A DNA stretch of 56,294 nucleotides from Thermoflexaceae bacterium (GCA_015075555.1 JABTUD010000003.1:88001-144294); one strand, 5' to 3'. Positions 7,875 to 16,288 are shown, numbered from the stretch's first letter. Numbers and translations are program-made. Notes: a model not told the origin generated them from the sequence alone.

Positions 7875-9012
7875 CTGTACCGTCCGTGGCCTGGAGGCGA
7901 GTCAAGTCATCCTCGCGGGAATCGCCGTCCCGGGCGCTGCTCCGAGCAAGGTAGGAGGCCAAGTGAGCGAAGTCTGGCAATCCGAGTTCTCCTCCGACCC
8001 AGAGATCTGGGGGTGGGTCTTGTGGTGGTTTCCATCCGGCTCGCAAACCACCCAGCACCGCCTCCGTTCGTCCCACCAACTGCAAGTTTGGTGTCCGGGC
8101 CGCGCGATCACACAGCTCCTTTGGAAGATCGGAGTACCAGAAGGCGACGAACTCCGATCTCTCGCGTCGAGTCGCAGCGTCGAAGATCATCTCGTTCAGG
8201 TGGGCGTCGCCGAACGAGTATCCAGCGATAAGGACCAAGGTTTCCGGCTCGTTCAGTGCCCGCCGGAGGCGATCCTGCAACACCACGAAGGGGACTCGGC
8301 GAGATTCCTCGTACTTGGCGTCGGATGGATAGATAGCTGCCGGAAGCTCCTTTGGAGCAGGCTGCCCTAGTCGGACGATCTGTTGGTCGTCGGACCGAAG
8401 CCAATTTACAGAACCATGGAGTTTCCATAGACGAACGAATTGAGCAGGCACCCACCCGCCATCGGCACCGGGAAGGGCTTCTACGAGTTCGGTACGGAAC
8501 CGCGCCTTCAGATTGCCGACGAATCCGTCGAAGTAAGGCACACCTAAGCTCTCCAGCGCCGTTTCCACGAGCAGATCGTAGTTCACAGTGAAGAGCTCGA
8601 CCGGGAGTCGGTAGTCTGCACGCGCTGTCCACGCAGCCAGATTGCGCATGGGTGTGAGATCAGCGCTCTCGATGTCGAGTGCTCGCACGATCGCCGCGCA
8701 GACAGAGGCATCAAGCGCATCCGCCTGCGCGGCGGTAATGCCATCGACGCTGTCTTCCCCGGTGACCAACTCTGCGATGCGGCGCAAGCGACTCAGCACT
8801 TGCTCGATATTCCGCCCGGCGAGCTGTCGATGGAACATCTCACCCTGCTCAGGGCTTAAGTCGGCCTCCACGCGTGTCTGCAGCTCCGAAACGTCGGGCA
8901 GCCCGCAGGCGCGCGCAGCACCGGCACCGAGGAAAATGCAGACGTGTCGTGAGCGCGACGCCAACTTGGCGCTGAGGGCAGCGGCATATTCCCGAGGATC
9001 GTGTTGAGTCAT
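7867..9012 (-). CDS. SIR2-like NADase effector of a SIR2-HerA defence system
   Basis: I prefer ATG 9010-9012 (381 residues); an in-frame TTG at 9027 is possible. The N-terminus carries the SIR2 nucleotide-binding motif FLGAGAARACGLPD, mid-protein has 'ELFTVNYDLLVE', and the catalytic-histidine motif LWKLHGSVNW follows, then a C-terminal 'VLIAGYSFGDAHLNEMI' strand, as in bacterial defence SIR2 proteins. The predicted activity is NAD hydrolysis that halts the infected cell, or a related nuclease mode in complex with HerA. It is the first gene of the cassette and lies almost directly against a decayed prgI copy on the other strand, which marks the right insertion border. Confidence 0.9.
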   Translation of the reverse strand: MTQHDPREYAAALSAKLASRSRHVCIFLGAGAARACGLPDVSELQTRVEADLSPEQGEMFHRQLAGRNIEQVLSRLRRIAELVTGEDSVDGITAAQADALDASVCAAIVRALDIESADLTPMRNLAAWTARADYRLPVELFTVNYDLLVETALESLGVPYFDGFVGNLKARFRTELVEALPGADGGWVPAQFVRLWKLHGSVNWLRSDDQQIVRLGQPAPKELPAAIYPSDAKYEESRRVPFVVLQDRLRRALNEPETLVLIAGYSFGDAHLNEMIFDAATRRERSEFVAFWYSDLPKELCDRAARTPNLQLVGRTEAVLGGLRAGWKPPQDPPPDLWVGGELGLPDFAHLASYLARSSARDGDSREDDLTRLQATDGTGV

Positions 9013-9032
9013 CTTCGCCGTGTTCAATGTAG

Positions 9033-9175
9033 CGCTTGAAGGCTAACGCCGGAGAGTCGGGGCAATGCGGTGTCCGGGCCGTCATCGGCTTGGCCCTCGC
9101 CTACGCCGGCGATGAACGAGATGCCCCTGCCGCTACCAGACGCCGACTCGACGTTGGCGGCTTCGTCCGTTGGCG
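9033..9175 (+). pseudogene. decayed prgI fragment
   Basis: The plus-strand translation VIGLALAYAGDERDAP matches IIGLALAYTAMSEAPLP of the intact PrgI, and the DNA aligns base by base over about 90 bp (tcatcggc-t-gccct-gc-tac), with weaker similarity at 'aaggctaacgccgg'. The stretch lacks the PrgI start and the second membrane segment and has lost coding sense. It directly precedes array B. Together with the pilin remnant at 5620-5830, in the same orientation, it shows that a duplicated virB2-virB3-like segment once occupied this place and was split by the SIR2-HerA-KTSC cassette. Confidence 0.7.
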
Positions 9176-9193
9176 ACCGTGGGGAACCGTCCG

Positions 9194-9276
9194 TTGGAAC
9201 GGAATCAGAACGAAATTGGAACAGGTAGCCCCGGATTGGAACGGGCAGAGGGGAATCCTGGAACGCTGAGGGAACG
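9194..9276 (+). promoter_or_regulatory. repeat array B: phased TTGGAACG direct repeats upstream of the virB6-like operon
   Basis: Plus-strand units start at 9194 (TTGGAACG), 9205 (TCAGAACG), 9216 (TTGGAACA), 9236 (TTGGAACG), 9258 (CTGGAACG) and 9269 (AGGGAACG). Spacings are 11, 11, 20, 22 and 11 bp. Arrays A and B also share identical sequence around one unit (GAATCCTGGAACGC). The last unit starts 57 bp before the ATG at 9326. The array points toward the plus-strand T4SS operon, as array A points toward prgI. I read it as the binding region for a shared direct-repeat-binding activator. Confidence 0.72.
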
Positions 9277-9325
9277 CCGATTCGCACGCTGACTCTTCAC
9301 GGCCCCCTGGCCGCTGGAGTCAGAC

Positions 9326-10558
9326 ATGCGCATCCTCATCTTCGCCGCTCTTGCGCTGGGATTGTTAGGCGCGCTGGTGGTCGGAGCAGCCACCGCCACC
9401 GCGCAGGAGGCCGACGACACGCTGGACGAGCTGTCGTCGGCCGGCATCCCGCTCCTCAACAGTCCGCCGGCGCCGGTCCAACAGCAGGTCCCACCCGGGC
9501 AGCCTGGCCCCGACGGTCAGCCGCCACCTGACACCCTGGTCGACCTCCCGATCCCCGACCCGACCGACTGGATCCCCAACCCCCTGGATTGGCTGCCCGG
9601 CGGTCTCAACCCCGTGAACTGGGCCAAGGACATCGTCAACGCGGTGTTCACGCTCATCGGCCAGGCGATGCTCGAGGCGATCCGCGGGTTCGTCGACTGG
9701 GCGCTGGGCATGGGCGGGTCATCGCTCAACTTCGTCACGCGCACGCCGGCAGAAGGCACCTACGACAGTCCCACCGTCCGCAGCCTCTACGACTTCTCCC
9801 GCGCCATCGTCAATGTCGCGCTCGCAGTCGTCGTCATGTGGGGCGGCTTCAACGTCATCATCAAGGAGCACACCAGATCGCCGTACCACGAGGCGATGGA
9901 GCTCCTCCCCAGGGTCATCCTCGCGGCGCTCGCCGCCAACCTGACGATCGAGTTCGCGCGGATGCTGATCGACATCAACAACGCCCTTGCCGCTGGCGTC
10001 GGCGATGTGGGCCTCCCCGGATACGACCAGGCAACGCCCTCGCAGGAGGGCCTGGCCCTCATTTTCACGGCTGTCGCCTACGGCATCGTGGCAATCCTCC
10101 TTGTCTTCCAGATGCTGATGCGTCTCGCCCTGCTGGCGATGCTCATCGTCCTTGGGCCGATAGCCGCCCTGCTCTGGGTGCTGCCGCAGACCCAGCAGTG
10201 GACGCGCTGGTGGACCGACCTCTTCGTGATCACCGTGTTCCAGCAGGCCGTCCAGGTCATGGTCCTGGCGCTCGGCACCGCGCTGATGGTCGAGCTAACC
10301 CCCGGCAGTGTCTCCAACGCCCTCCTGACGATGCTCCTCGGCCTCGCGGTTTGCTGGCTGACCCTCAAGGTCCCCTCGCTCCTGCGCTCGGCCCGAAGCC
10401 AGGCCGGCGTCACCAACGTCCTCACCTTCGCGATGGCCACCCACGCGCTGGGCGCTATGGCTGGCGCGGGTCGTGCTGGTGCCGCTGCTGGCGGCGCCGG
10501 TGCCGCTGGCGCGGGCGGTGGCGGGGCAGCTCCCCGTCCCGCAGCGGGAAGGGCATAG
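9326..10558 (+). CDS. VirB6/TrbL-like polytopic conjugation membrane protein
   Basis: The 410-residue protein has a signal-like N-terminal segment (5-27, ending near ATAQE), a proline-rich linker with the repeated 'PDPTDWIPNPLDWLPGG' region, then five to six transmembrane segments between about 105 and 355. The C-terminus is made of Gly/Ala runs. This is the pattern of VirB6/TrbL-type proteins that form the inner-membrane core of the type IV channel. An ATG with GGAG upstream gives the start. It is the first gene of the plus-strand T4SS operon, immediately downstream of array B. The family is called from topology and context rather than motifs, because VirB6 proteins diverge strongly. Confidence 0.75.
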   Translation: MRILIFAALALGLLGALVVGAATATAQEADDTLDELSSAGIPLLNSPPAPVQQQVPPGQPGPDGQPPPDTLVDLPIPDPTDWIPNPLDWLPGGLNPVNWAKDIVNAVFTLIGQAMLEAIRGFVDWALGMGGSSLNFVTRTPAEGTYDSPTVRSLYDFSRAIVNVALAVVVMWGGFNVIIKEHTRSPYHEAMELLPRVILAALAANLTIEFARMLIDINNALAAGVGDVGLPGYDQATPSQEGLALIFTAVAYGIVAILLVFQMLMRLALLAMLIVLGPIAALLWVLPQTQQWTRWWTDLFVITVFQQAVQVMVLALGTALMVELTPGSVSNALLTMLLGLAVCWLTLKVPSLLRSARSQAGVTNVLTFAMATHALGAMAGAGRAGAAAGGAGAAGAGGGGAAPRPAAGRA

Positions 10559-10563
10559 GGTCC

Positions 10564-11499
10564 ATGAACGCGAACCCACCCACAGGCGACATCTTCGGCA
10601 GCGTCGGGAGCGAGGGCCTCAAGGTCGCGGGACTGGTCGGCGTCGTCCTGCTCGCACCGATGCTCTTCCTCATGGCCGCGCTCGGCGGCGCTCCGGGCAT
10701 CGCCCAGTCACCAGCATCGGCGGCGGCGCTCGCCGAGATTCCTCCTGAGCACCTCGTCGTCATGCAACAGGTGGCGGCCGCGACGGGCATCCCCTGGCAG
10801 GTGCTGGCCGCCGTCGCGAAGGTCGAGTCAGGCTTCGGAGCGAACATGGGCCCGAGCTCGGCTGGCGCCCTGGGCTACTGCCAGTTCATGCCCGCGACCT
10901 GGGCGCACTACGGCGTCGATGGGGACGGCGACGGCGTTGCCGACCCGTTCAACTACCGCGACTGCCTGCCGGCCGCTGCGCAGCTCCTCCTCGCCAACGG
11001 AGCGCCGGGCTACCTCCGGAGTGCGCTCTACGCCTACAACCACTCCTGGTCCTACGTGGACCATGTCCTGAGCATCGCCACAAGCTACGGCTATCTCGAC
11101 CCGGCGGGCATCCCGGCCCAGGCGGTCGCTCTGGCACGATCCCGCCTCGGACTCCCCTACGTTTGGGGCGCCGCCGGGCCTGACTCGTTCGACTGCTCGG
11201 GCCTGACCCAATGGGTCTATGCCCAGCTTGGCATCTCCCTCCCGCGCACGTCGCAGGCGCAGTTCAACACCACCATGCCGGTGGCGCTGGAGTTCCTCCA
11301 GCCCGGGGACCTCCTCTTCTACGAGAACACCTACCCCTCGCACGAGCGCATCACCCATGTCGGCATCTACGCCGGAAACGGCGTCGTGATCATGGCCACG
11401 CAGCCCGGCGAGTTCGTGAAGGAAGTCTCCCTGGACAACTCCTACTGGAGTCGCCACTTCGCGAGCGCCGGCCGCCCCGTGAAGGGACCGATCGTATGA
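10564..11499 (+). CDS. VirB1-like cell-wall hydrolase: SLT lytic transglycosylase plus NlpC/P60 peptidase
   Basis: The ATG at 10564, five bases after the previous stop, gives 311 residues. There is one N-terminal membrane anchor (about 20-45). The SLT domain follows, with catalytic glutamate in AAVAKVESGFGANMGPSSAGALG and 'GYCQFMPATW', and then an NlpC/P60 domain with the catalytic cysteine in SFDCSGLTQW and histidine in ITHVGIYAGNG. The enzyme cuts both glycan strands and peptide stems, opening the wall for assembly of the transfer channel. This two-domain form is typical of conjugation systems in organisms with thick walls. The stop overlaps the next start by ATGA. Confidence 0.9.
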   Translation: MNANPPTGDIFGSVGSEGLKVAGLVGVVLLAPMLFLMAALGGAPGIAQSPASAAALAEIPPEHLVVMQQVAAATGIPWQVLAAVAKVESGFGANMGPSSAGALGYCQFMPATWAHYGVDGDGDGVADPFNYRDCLPAAAQLLLANGAPGYLRSALYAYNHSWSYVDHVLSIATSYGYLDPAGIPAQAVALARSRLGLPYVWGAAGPDSFDCSGLTQWVYAQLGISLPRTSQAQFNTTMPVALEFLQPGDLLFYENTYPSHERITHVGIYAGNGVVIMATQPGEFVKEVSLDNSYWSRHFASAGRPVKGPIV

Positions 11500-12014
11500 C
11501 AGGCGGCCGCGGACTGATGCTCATCCTCGGCGGGCTCGCCGCCACCCTGCTGGTGATCGCCATCGTGAGTGGCTGGCAGGGAGCGAACCGCCTGCGGGGC
11601 CAGGGCGAGGGCATGAGCGAGGCGGAAGAAGCCGCCCGGCTCTTCGTAGAGGCCTACGGGACCTTCGACTTCCGCGAGGCCGACGCCTACCGCGAGCGGC
11701 TGCTGAGCCTGAGCACCGGCGACGTCCACGCGGCGGTCGCCGCATCACAGGTCGATCCGACCGCGCTTGGGCAGCAACAAACGATGACGACAGGCACGGT
11801 CTCGATCCAGGTGACCGCCTACTCGGACACCGAGGCCACGGTGTCTGCAACCACCGAACAGACCCGCCGCGCCGTTGACCCGGCGACGGGACAGCTTCGC
11901 GAGCAGCGATTGCAGCAGCACGTCACCTGCCGGCTTTTCCGATTCGAAGGCCGCTGGCTGGTGACCGAGTTCCGGCTGCGGTCGGAAGAGCCCCTTGAGA
12001 ACACCGGCAGATAG
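11496..12014 (+). CDS. VirB8/TcpC-like single-pass membrane protein
   Basis: The 172-residue protein starts at the ATG that overlaps the previous stop. It has one N-terminal membrane helix (about 7-27), then a soluble domain rich in alternating strands ('TMTTGTVSIQVTAYSDTEATVSATTEQ') and a C-terminal strand ending in 'GRWLVTEFRL'. This NTF2-like fold pattern with an N-terminal anchor is what VirB8 and TcpC proteins look like: they form the scaffold of the conjugation channel on the outer face of the membrane. No sequence motif proves the family, so the call depends on size, topology and operon position. Confidence 0.6.
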   Translation: MTGGRGLMLILGGLAATLLVIAIVSGWQGANRLRGQGEGMSEAEEAARLFVEAYGTFDFREADAYRERLLSLSTGDVHAAVAASQVDPTALGQQQTMTTGTVSIQVTAYSDTEATVSATTEQTRRAVDPATGQLREQRLQQHVTCRLFRFEGRWLVTEFRLRSEEPLENTGR

Positions 12015-12023
12015 GAGGCCGAC

Positions 12024-12260
12024 GTGATGGAACAGATCAACACCCTCTTCGAGAACCTGCTCAACATCGGCATGGGCGTCGGCGCCGCTGTGGCCGCCTT
12101 CTTCGTCATGTGGGGCGCGTTCCTCTATATGAGCGCGGCGGGCAGCCCCCACCAGATGGAGCGCGGCAAGTCCGCCATCGTGAACGCCCTGATCGGTTTC
12201 TCGATCGTGCTCCTTGCTCGGGTCATCGCGGGCATGATCCAGGACTCGATCGGGGCTTAG
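12024..12260 (+). CDS. VirB2/TrbC-like T4SS pilin or channel subunit
   Basis: The product has 78 residues (GTG at 12024; ATG at 12027 also fits the AGGAGG site). It has two transmembrane segments (about 15-40 and 52-75) joined by a short polar loop (SAAGSPHQMERGKS). This is the layout of VirB2/TrbC-type subunits and of the small two-helix proteins of Gram-positive conjugation systems. It is the last gene of the plus operon. The stop codon TAG lies inside the 8-bp target duplication of the IS481 element, which begins two bases later. A frameshifted second copy is found at 5620-5830. Confidence 0.78.
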   Translation: MMEQINTLFENLLNIGMGVGAAVAAFFVMWGAFLYMSAAGSPHQMERGKSAIVNALIGFSIVLLARVIAGMIQDSIGA

Positions 12261-13336
12261 GCTGTACAGACTCTGAGATCAGGAGACAGATCTTCTCTAG
12301 ACAGAAGGTGATCATAGTCGTTCAGCTCCGGCGCAAGACTTTGGTTTTGGCGAAGACGATGTCGGCGGGGATGCGGCCCTGGGTGAAGCGGCCGGTGTGG
12401 ATGCGGTCCTCGTTGTAGTAGCGCAGGTAGGCCTCCAGGTCGCGTTTGAGGGCGCTCAGCTTGGGCACGAGGGCGCGGGCGAAGGAACGCCGCCAGCACT
12501 CCTCGAGGATGGTCCGCTGGACGCGCTCGACGGCACCGTTGGACTGCGGTCGGCCGGCATGGATGAAGCGGTGCTCGGCGGCGAGTGTGGCAGCGGTCGC
12601 CCGGAAGGTCTGGGAGCGGAACTCGGAGCCGTTGTCAGTGGTGACGCGCTTGAGCGGCCAGCCAGCGGCGTGCAGGTCTGTGGCGACCTCACCGAGGAGG
12701 GCGCTGGTGAAGCGAGCGTCGGGGTTGTGGGGCGTGTTGTGGAGGTGGGCCCAGGTGTAGCTGCTGGCCACGTCGATGGCCGTGTACTGCCAGACGCGCC
12801 CTCTGGTGCCGCTCAGCCGGCCGACGTGGAAGCAGTCGAGCTGGACCAGGTCGCCGGGCTGCCTGGCTTCGAGATGGCCCTCGTAGCGCTCTTGCGGCTC
12901 AGGGGAGGGTGGGATGGCAGCGCCGGCGATGAGGCGTAACCGTTTGAGGCGGGTGGAGATGCCGTGCCGTCGCAGAATCCGCCAGACGCCATTCGCCGAG
13001 ATGATGATCCCCTGCCAGCGCTCACGCCGCAGCTCGGCGGCGATCCGCCGCGGGCCGAAGCCGGGGAAGCCCAGGGCGAAGGCCACGACCCGTTCTTCGA
13101 CCCACGGTGGGACGTGGTTTGGCATCTGTGGTGTTCGCCGCTCTCGCGGTCTCAAGGCGTCCACTCCCCACTGTTTCACCCGCGGCCGCCAGCGGTAGTA
13201 GGTCGAGCGGTGAACGCCGAAGTCGCGACAGGCCTGGCTCACACCACAAGAGAAGTCTGCCCCGCCGCCACCCACCGCCCCACCCCAGCCGCAGGCCGCG
13301 ACTGTCTACACAACTCCGAGACTGTGCAGCTTAGGC
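12255..13336. mobile_element. IS481-type insertion sequence with 8-bp target duplication
   Basis: The element spans 12263-13328 (1066 bp). Left end TGTACAGACTCTGAG and right end (reverse strand) TGCACAGTCTCGGAG form imperfect terminal inverted repeats, with a second match AGACAG some 20 bases inside. The 8-bp direct repeat GCTTAGGC occurs at 12255-12262 and 13329-13336, immediately outside the ends. A single DDE transposase fills the interior on the minus strand. Intact ends and an identical duplication suggest a fairly recent insertion. It separates the T4SS pilin gene from the Qat defence operon, and the duplication preserves the pilin stop codon. Confidence 0.9.
12322..13275 (-). CDS. IS481-family DDE transposase
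   Basis: The 317-residue protein (GTG start) has an N-terminal helix-turn-helix ('GVSQACRDFGVHRSTYYRW'), a second helical region, and an rve-type integrase core: 'YTAIDVASSYTWAHLH' with the first aspartate, 'RVTTDNGSEF' with the second, and 'IHAGRPQSNGAVERVQRTI' with the glutamate, ending in 'LRYYNEDRIHTG'. All three DDE residues are present, so the enzyme looks active. It lies within matched terminal repeats. The upstream frame stays open for some codons, so the exact start is uncertain. Confidence 0.93.
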   Translation of the reverse strand: MGGGGADFSCGVSQACRDFGVHRSTYYRWRPRVKQWGVDALRPRERRTPQMPNHVPPWVEERVVAFALGFPGFGPRRIAAELRRERWQGIIISANGVWRILRRHGISTRLKRLRLIAGAAIPPSPEPQERYEGHLEARQPGDLVQLDCFHVGRLSGTRGRVWQYTAIDVASSYTWAHLHNTPHNPDARFTSALLGEVATDLHAAGWPLKRVTTDNGSEFRSQTFRATAATLAAEHRFIHAGRPQSNGAVERVQRTILEECWRRSFARALVPKLSALKRDLEAYLRYYNEDRIHTGRFTQGRIPADIVFAKTKVLRRS

Positions 13337-13449
13337 CTGCTCGAGTCGGTCGCCGAATGCGGGAACGGCCCGTTGTTGGCGGCTCAACTTTCGCGAGTCG
13401 GTGTCCGCCGTGAGACCTGATGTTCCGGTCGGGCGCGATCGAAGACCGC

Positions 13450-14226
13450 TCACCCCAATCGGGTAGGCGACGTGGCTCCACCGGTAAGCGCTCCGCCCAC
13501 GCGTCGCAGGAGATCTTCTTCGTTCGCCTCGATCTGGTGGCGGGCCGCGGAAACCGAACACTCCCAAGTCTCAGCCAACAGCGATCCGACTCGGGCGATG
13601 TCCCATGGAAGCAACGCGGCCCCGTCTACCGTGGCGAAGGGCGCATCGGTCTCGCACACGACCCTATCGCGGGGCATTTCGCCCAACAGCATCCGCCCCT
13701 TCGCGCCAGCGAGCATTGCTGGCCCGACACTGAACCAACATCCCATTCGATTCGCGCGGTCGAGTTCCGCGCGTGAGCCAGAAAACCAATGTAGTAACGC
13801 CAAACCAGACTCGGGCACCTCGTGCAGGCAGTCGAGCACCGCGGTCGTGGCGCCGCGGCTATGAATCGACAACAGTCGGCCTCCCTCCTTCGAACACATG
13901 GTCAGGACGCTGCGAAACACCCTCAGTTGCGCTTGGCGATGCAGCCGGAGTGCCGGGGACCCGTCCAATCCCACTTCTCCCACTACGCGGCTCTGCGGGA
14001 GCACACTCTCGAAACGATCGAGGTCCGCGTAGGACGAATGAGCTAGCTCGGGATGGAGGCCGAGGGACGTGACGATTCGCGGAGCGCGGGCGGCGAGCCG
14101 CACGCTTCCCTCCCATGCCAGCGGCGTTGTTGTAACCGAGACGAGGGACATGTCTCGCCGTTGGAGCTCACGCAAGATCGCATCAGGTTCAGGGAACAGA
14201 TCCAAGTGGCAGTGAAAGTCGATCAC
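13450..14226 (-). CDS. qatD: QatD, TatD-family nuclease of the QatABCD defence system
   Basis: The 258-residue protein is a TatD-type metal-dependent DNase/amidohydrolase: HCHLD near the N-terminus (H5, H7), GEVGLDG in the middle, IHSRGA, and ETDAPF near residue 190 are the metal ligands of the TIM barrel. TatD enzymes cut DNA ends or hydrolyse related phosphoesters. As the last gene of the operon, with a 4-bp ATGA overlap to qatC, it is the QatD component of the anti-phage system rather than the housekeeping tatD. The gene stands about 110 bp from the IS481 element; that gap shows no gene. Confidence 0.92.
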   Translation of the reverse strand: MIDFHCHLDLFPEPDAILRELQRRDMSLVSVTTTPLAWEGSVRLAARAPRIVTSLGLHPELAHSSYADLDRFESVLPQSRVVGEVGLDGSPALRLHRQAQLRVFRSVLTMCSKEGGRLLSIHSRGATTAVLDCLHEVPESGLALLHWFSGSRAELDRANRMGCWFSVGPAMLAGAKGRMLLGEMPRDRVVCETDAPFATVDGAALLPWDIARVGSLLAETWECSVSAARHQIEANEEDLLRRVGGALTGGATSPTRLG

Positions 14227-15485
14227 AGCAGCCCGAACCTTCGTAAGAGTTGCCCTAGTTCCCGCATTCCACGGTTTACGGTGTCGAAGTAGCGTTCCCT
14301 ATCCAATCCGAGGTCGGTCGTCGCCGCTCGCGCCCAAGACGCGTCGACCTCCGCCGAGAGGAAGGCCATTCCGACCGACCGGACATCGTCGAAGAGCGCG
14401 TGGCGGTTGTCCTCGATCGAGAGATCGTCATACACGTACCCAGGCGTGGGATCAGGCACAGCCGCGGCGACAAAGGCGGCTCGACGGACCAAGCACGGAA
14501 CGCACCGTCCGCAGTGGCGGTACGCGTTGCGAGCGTAGCGCCCGCAACTGTTAGTGTCGGAGGCCAGTTCCTCCAGCATCACCCGGTCCCGGCACGCAGC
14601 CACCATCTCACCCTTTGTGCTGAACGCGTACGGGTTGACCAGCTTTACAGGGAGCTCGGCGGACTCGAGCAAGCGTTGGAAGGCGCGCATGTAGTTCGGG
14701 TGCGTGGTCCGAGTACTCAGACTGCCAACGCGAGCACCAGTAAGCGCGGGGTTGACTGAGATGAATCCATTCTCACAGACGTAGAGCGTTGTCTCAGTGC
14801 GATGCTGCGTTTGGGCGATCCAAGTGGCGACCGCTACTCCGTACGCGAAGAAGAGAAAGGAACGAGCTCGTTGCGACCGATCTCGAGCATTGGTGCTCCA
14901 CCTCGACGTGTGACGAAACTGGATATGCCGCGCTCCCAGAGCATGACCTAGCCTTCGCTGCCGCATGCCGTCGCCCTGGGCGAGGCTGCTCACAAGGATT
15001 GGCTGCTGGCCCTGAGCCAGCAAGTCGATGCCGCCGATGAGGCTGTCAAGCCCTCCAGAGAGGAGCGCTGCACTGGTCTCGAGCGGAGTCCTGACAGGAA
15101 ATGGCGATGGCGCCCATGGGCTGGCCCGGAAGGTCACTGTCCAGTGATCGGTGGTGAGGAACCGCAGCATTTCTGCCAACGAAAGCGCTTGGGACTGCCA
15201 AAAGGCCGAATCGCGGACTTCGATTTCAAGGTCGAGCTCGCGAGTCCACCCATCAGGGCTTCCTTCCCGCGATGCCCCCTGGTCCGCGAGGTTGACTGCC
15301 AAGGCGATGCTCAGGAGATCCAGAGACCGAGGAGTGGTGAGCACACCATGTTGCCGAAGCGTGGCCAGCAAGCGATGCCCTCCCCAGCCGAGGGTCATTG
15401 GACCAGTCCGCTGCTGAAACACATCAAGGACAACGTCGGCGTCAGCGTGGGCTTGTGAGCCGGGCAACCGCGCAAGCATCTTCAT
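14223..15485 (-). CDS. qatC: QatC, QueC-like ATP-pyrophosphatase of the QatABCD system
   Basis: The 420-residue protein carries the PP-loop SGGLDS at 143-148, which binds ATP for adenylation, and a C-terminal cysteine cluster (NSCGRYARNAYRHCGRCVPC) suited to zinc binding, both as in QueC. QueC makes the 7-deazaguanine nitrile used in queuosine synthesis; QatC is a larger relative that in Qat defence is thought to modify a protein or nucleic-acid target. No queD, queE or queF lies nearby, so a role in queuosine synthesis is unlikely. It overlaps qatB and qatD by ATGA on both sides. Confidence 0.92.
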   Translation of the reverse strand: MKMLARLPGSQAHADADVVLDVFQQRTGPMTLGWGGHRLLATLRQHGVLTTPRSLDLLSIALAVNLADQGASREGSPDGWTRELDLEIEVRDSAFWQSQALSLAEMLRFLTTDHWTVTFRASPWAPSPFPVRTPLETSAALLSGGLDSLIGGIDLLAQGQQPILVSSLAQGDGMRQRRLGHALGARHIQFRHTSRWSTNARDRSQRARSFLFFAYGVAVATWIAQTQHRTETTLYVCENGFISVNPALTGARVGSLSTRTTHPNYMRAFQRLLESAELPVKLVNPYAFSTKGEMVAACRDRVMLEELASDTNSCGRYARNAYRHCGRCVPCLVRRAAFVAAAVPDPTPGYVYDDLSIEDNRHALFDDVRSVGMAFLSAEVDASWARAATTDLGLDRERYFDTVNRGMRELGQLLRRFGLL

Positions 15486-16288
15486 TCTAAGTAACCCTGG
15501 AAGACCTCGAAGGTACGCCTCAGGGCCGCTTCAACGTGTCCCCGAACTATCCGGGCGGTGACCCGCGTGGGGCGGGGGATCGAGCGAAAGACCTGAGCGA
15601 CGGCTTCCAAGACAAATCGTCGCGCTTCCTGCATCCGTTCGGCTGCCACGCGCAGGCTCGGCGCGTGCTCGTGGACAGCGCGACCGACGTCTAATTCGAA
15701 CCGGCTCCAAACCTCGAACGCGGCAAACCGTTCGATAACGAGCAGCCGCTGCTCTTCGTTGAGCGCAAGGAGGTCGACCCCGGGCTCGACATGCAAGAGG
15801 TGAGAAAGAGCTTCCTTTATCGCCTGGCGACTCGCCTCACCATCCAAGGTCCCGTCGACCGGCCGAACCGCATCGATAAGTGCGTCCTCCAGTTGGTCGA
15901 TAGTGGCTCCGGAAAGGGCGAGTTCGCGCAGGCCCTCAGAGGGCGTCGCGAGTGCGCTGTTAAGACTGCTTGCGGTGATCGGCACTCGGCCGAGTCGCCT
16001 TGTGGCCAGCGCCGCCCCACCCAGTCCCCGCCCAACGTAAGCTCCTAGCCCATGCTGGAGGTCAGCCCGACTGCCTTCTCTGGCGAACCTCGTCAGAGCC
16101 GACCGTGCGGGTCGGAACCTTGCTGCCGGAGCGATGGCCTCAGGTACCTCCGGTACGTCACCGGGAGGTGATGCGTCGTCCCCGTCCTCCGTCGGATCGG
16201 GTGGAGGGAGAAAGCCTGGATCCTCAACCCACGGGGGGATAAGGGGCACCCCTGGTGGTGCCCCTGGGCTACTACGAGACGTGCCCAC
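15482..16288 (-). CDS. qatB: QatB, component of the QatABCD defence system
   Basis: The 268-residue protein (GTG start) begins with the QatB-like opening MGTSRSSPGAPPGVPLIPPW, a proline-rich and probably flexible N-terminal tail, followed by a mostly helical body. QatB has no known catalytic motif and none is visible here. The conserved N-terminal 'GTS..SPG' tail is the part that gives the family away; it may be the substrate that QatC acts on, which I state as a hypothesis. The gene overlaps qatA by 17 bp and qatC by 4 bp, so the four products should be made together. Confidence 0.88.
   Translation of the reverse strand: MGTSRSSPGAPPGVPLIPPWVEDPGFLPPPDPTEDGDDASPPGDVPEVPEAIAPAARFRPARSALTRFAREGSRADLQHGLGAYVGRGLGGAALATRRLGRVPITASSLNSALATPSEGLRELALSGATIDQLEDALIDAVRPVDGTLDGEASRQAIKEALSHLLHVEPGVDLLALNEEQRLLVIERFAAFEVWSRFELDVGRAVHEHAPSLRVAAERMQEARRFVLEAVAQVFRSIPRPTRVTARIVRGHVEAALRRTFEVFQGYLE

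Noticed and set aside
1-12260. Calling the region a complete integrative conjugative element.
   Set aside because: No relaxase, integrase, excisionase or att site is visible in the window; the left part is cut off.
14223-15485. QueC for queuosine synthesis.
   Set aside because: Neighbours are QatA, QatB and QatD; no other queuosine genes, and the protein is far longer than QueC.
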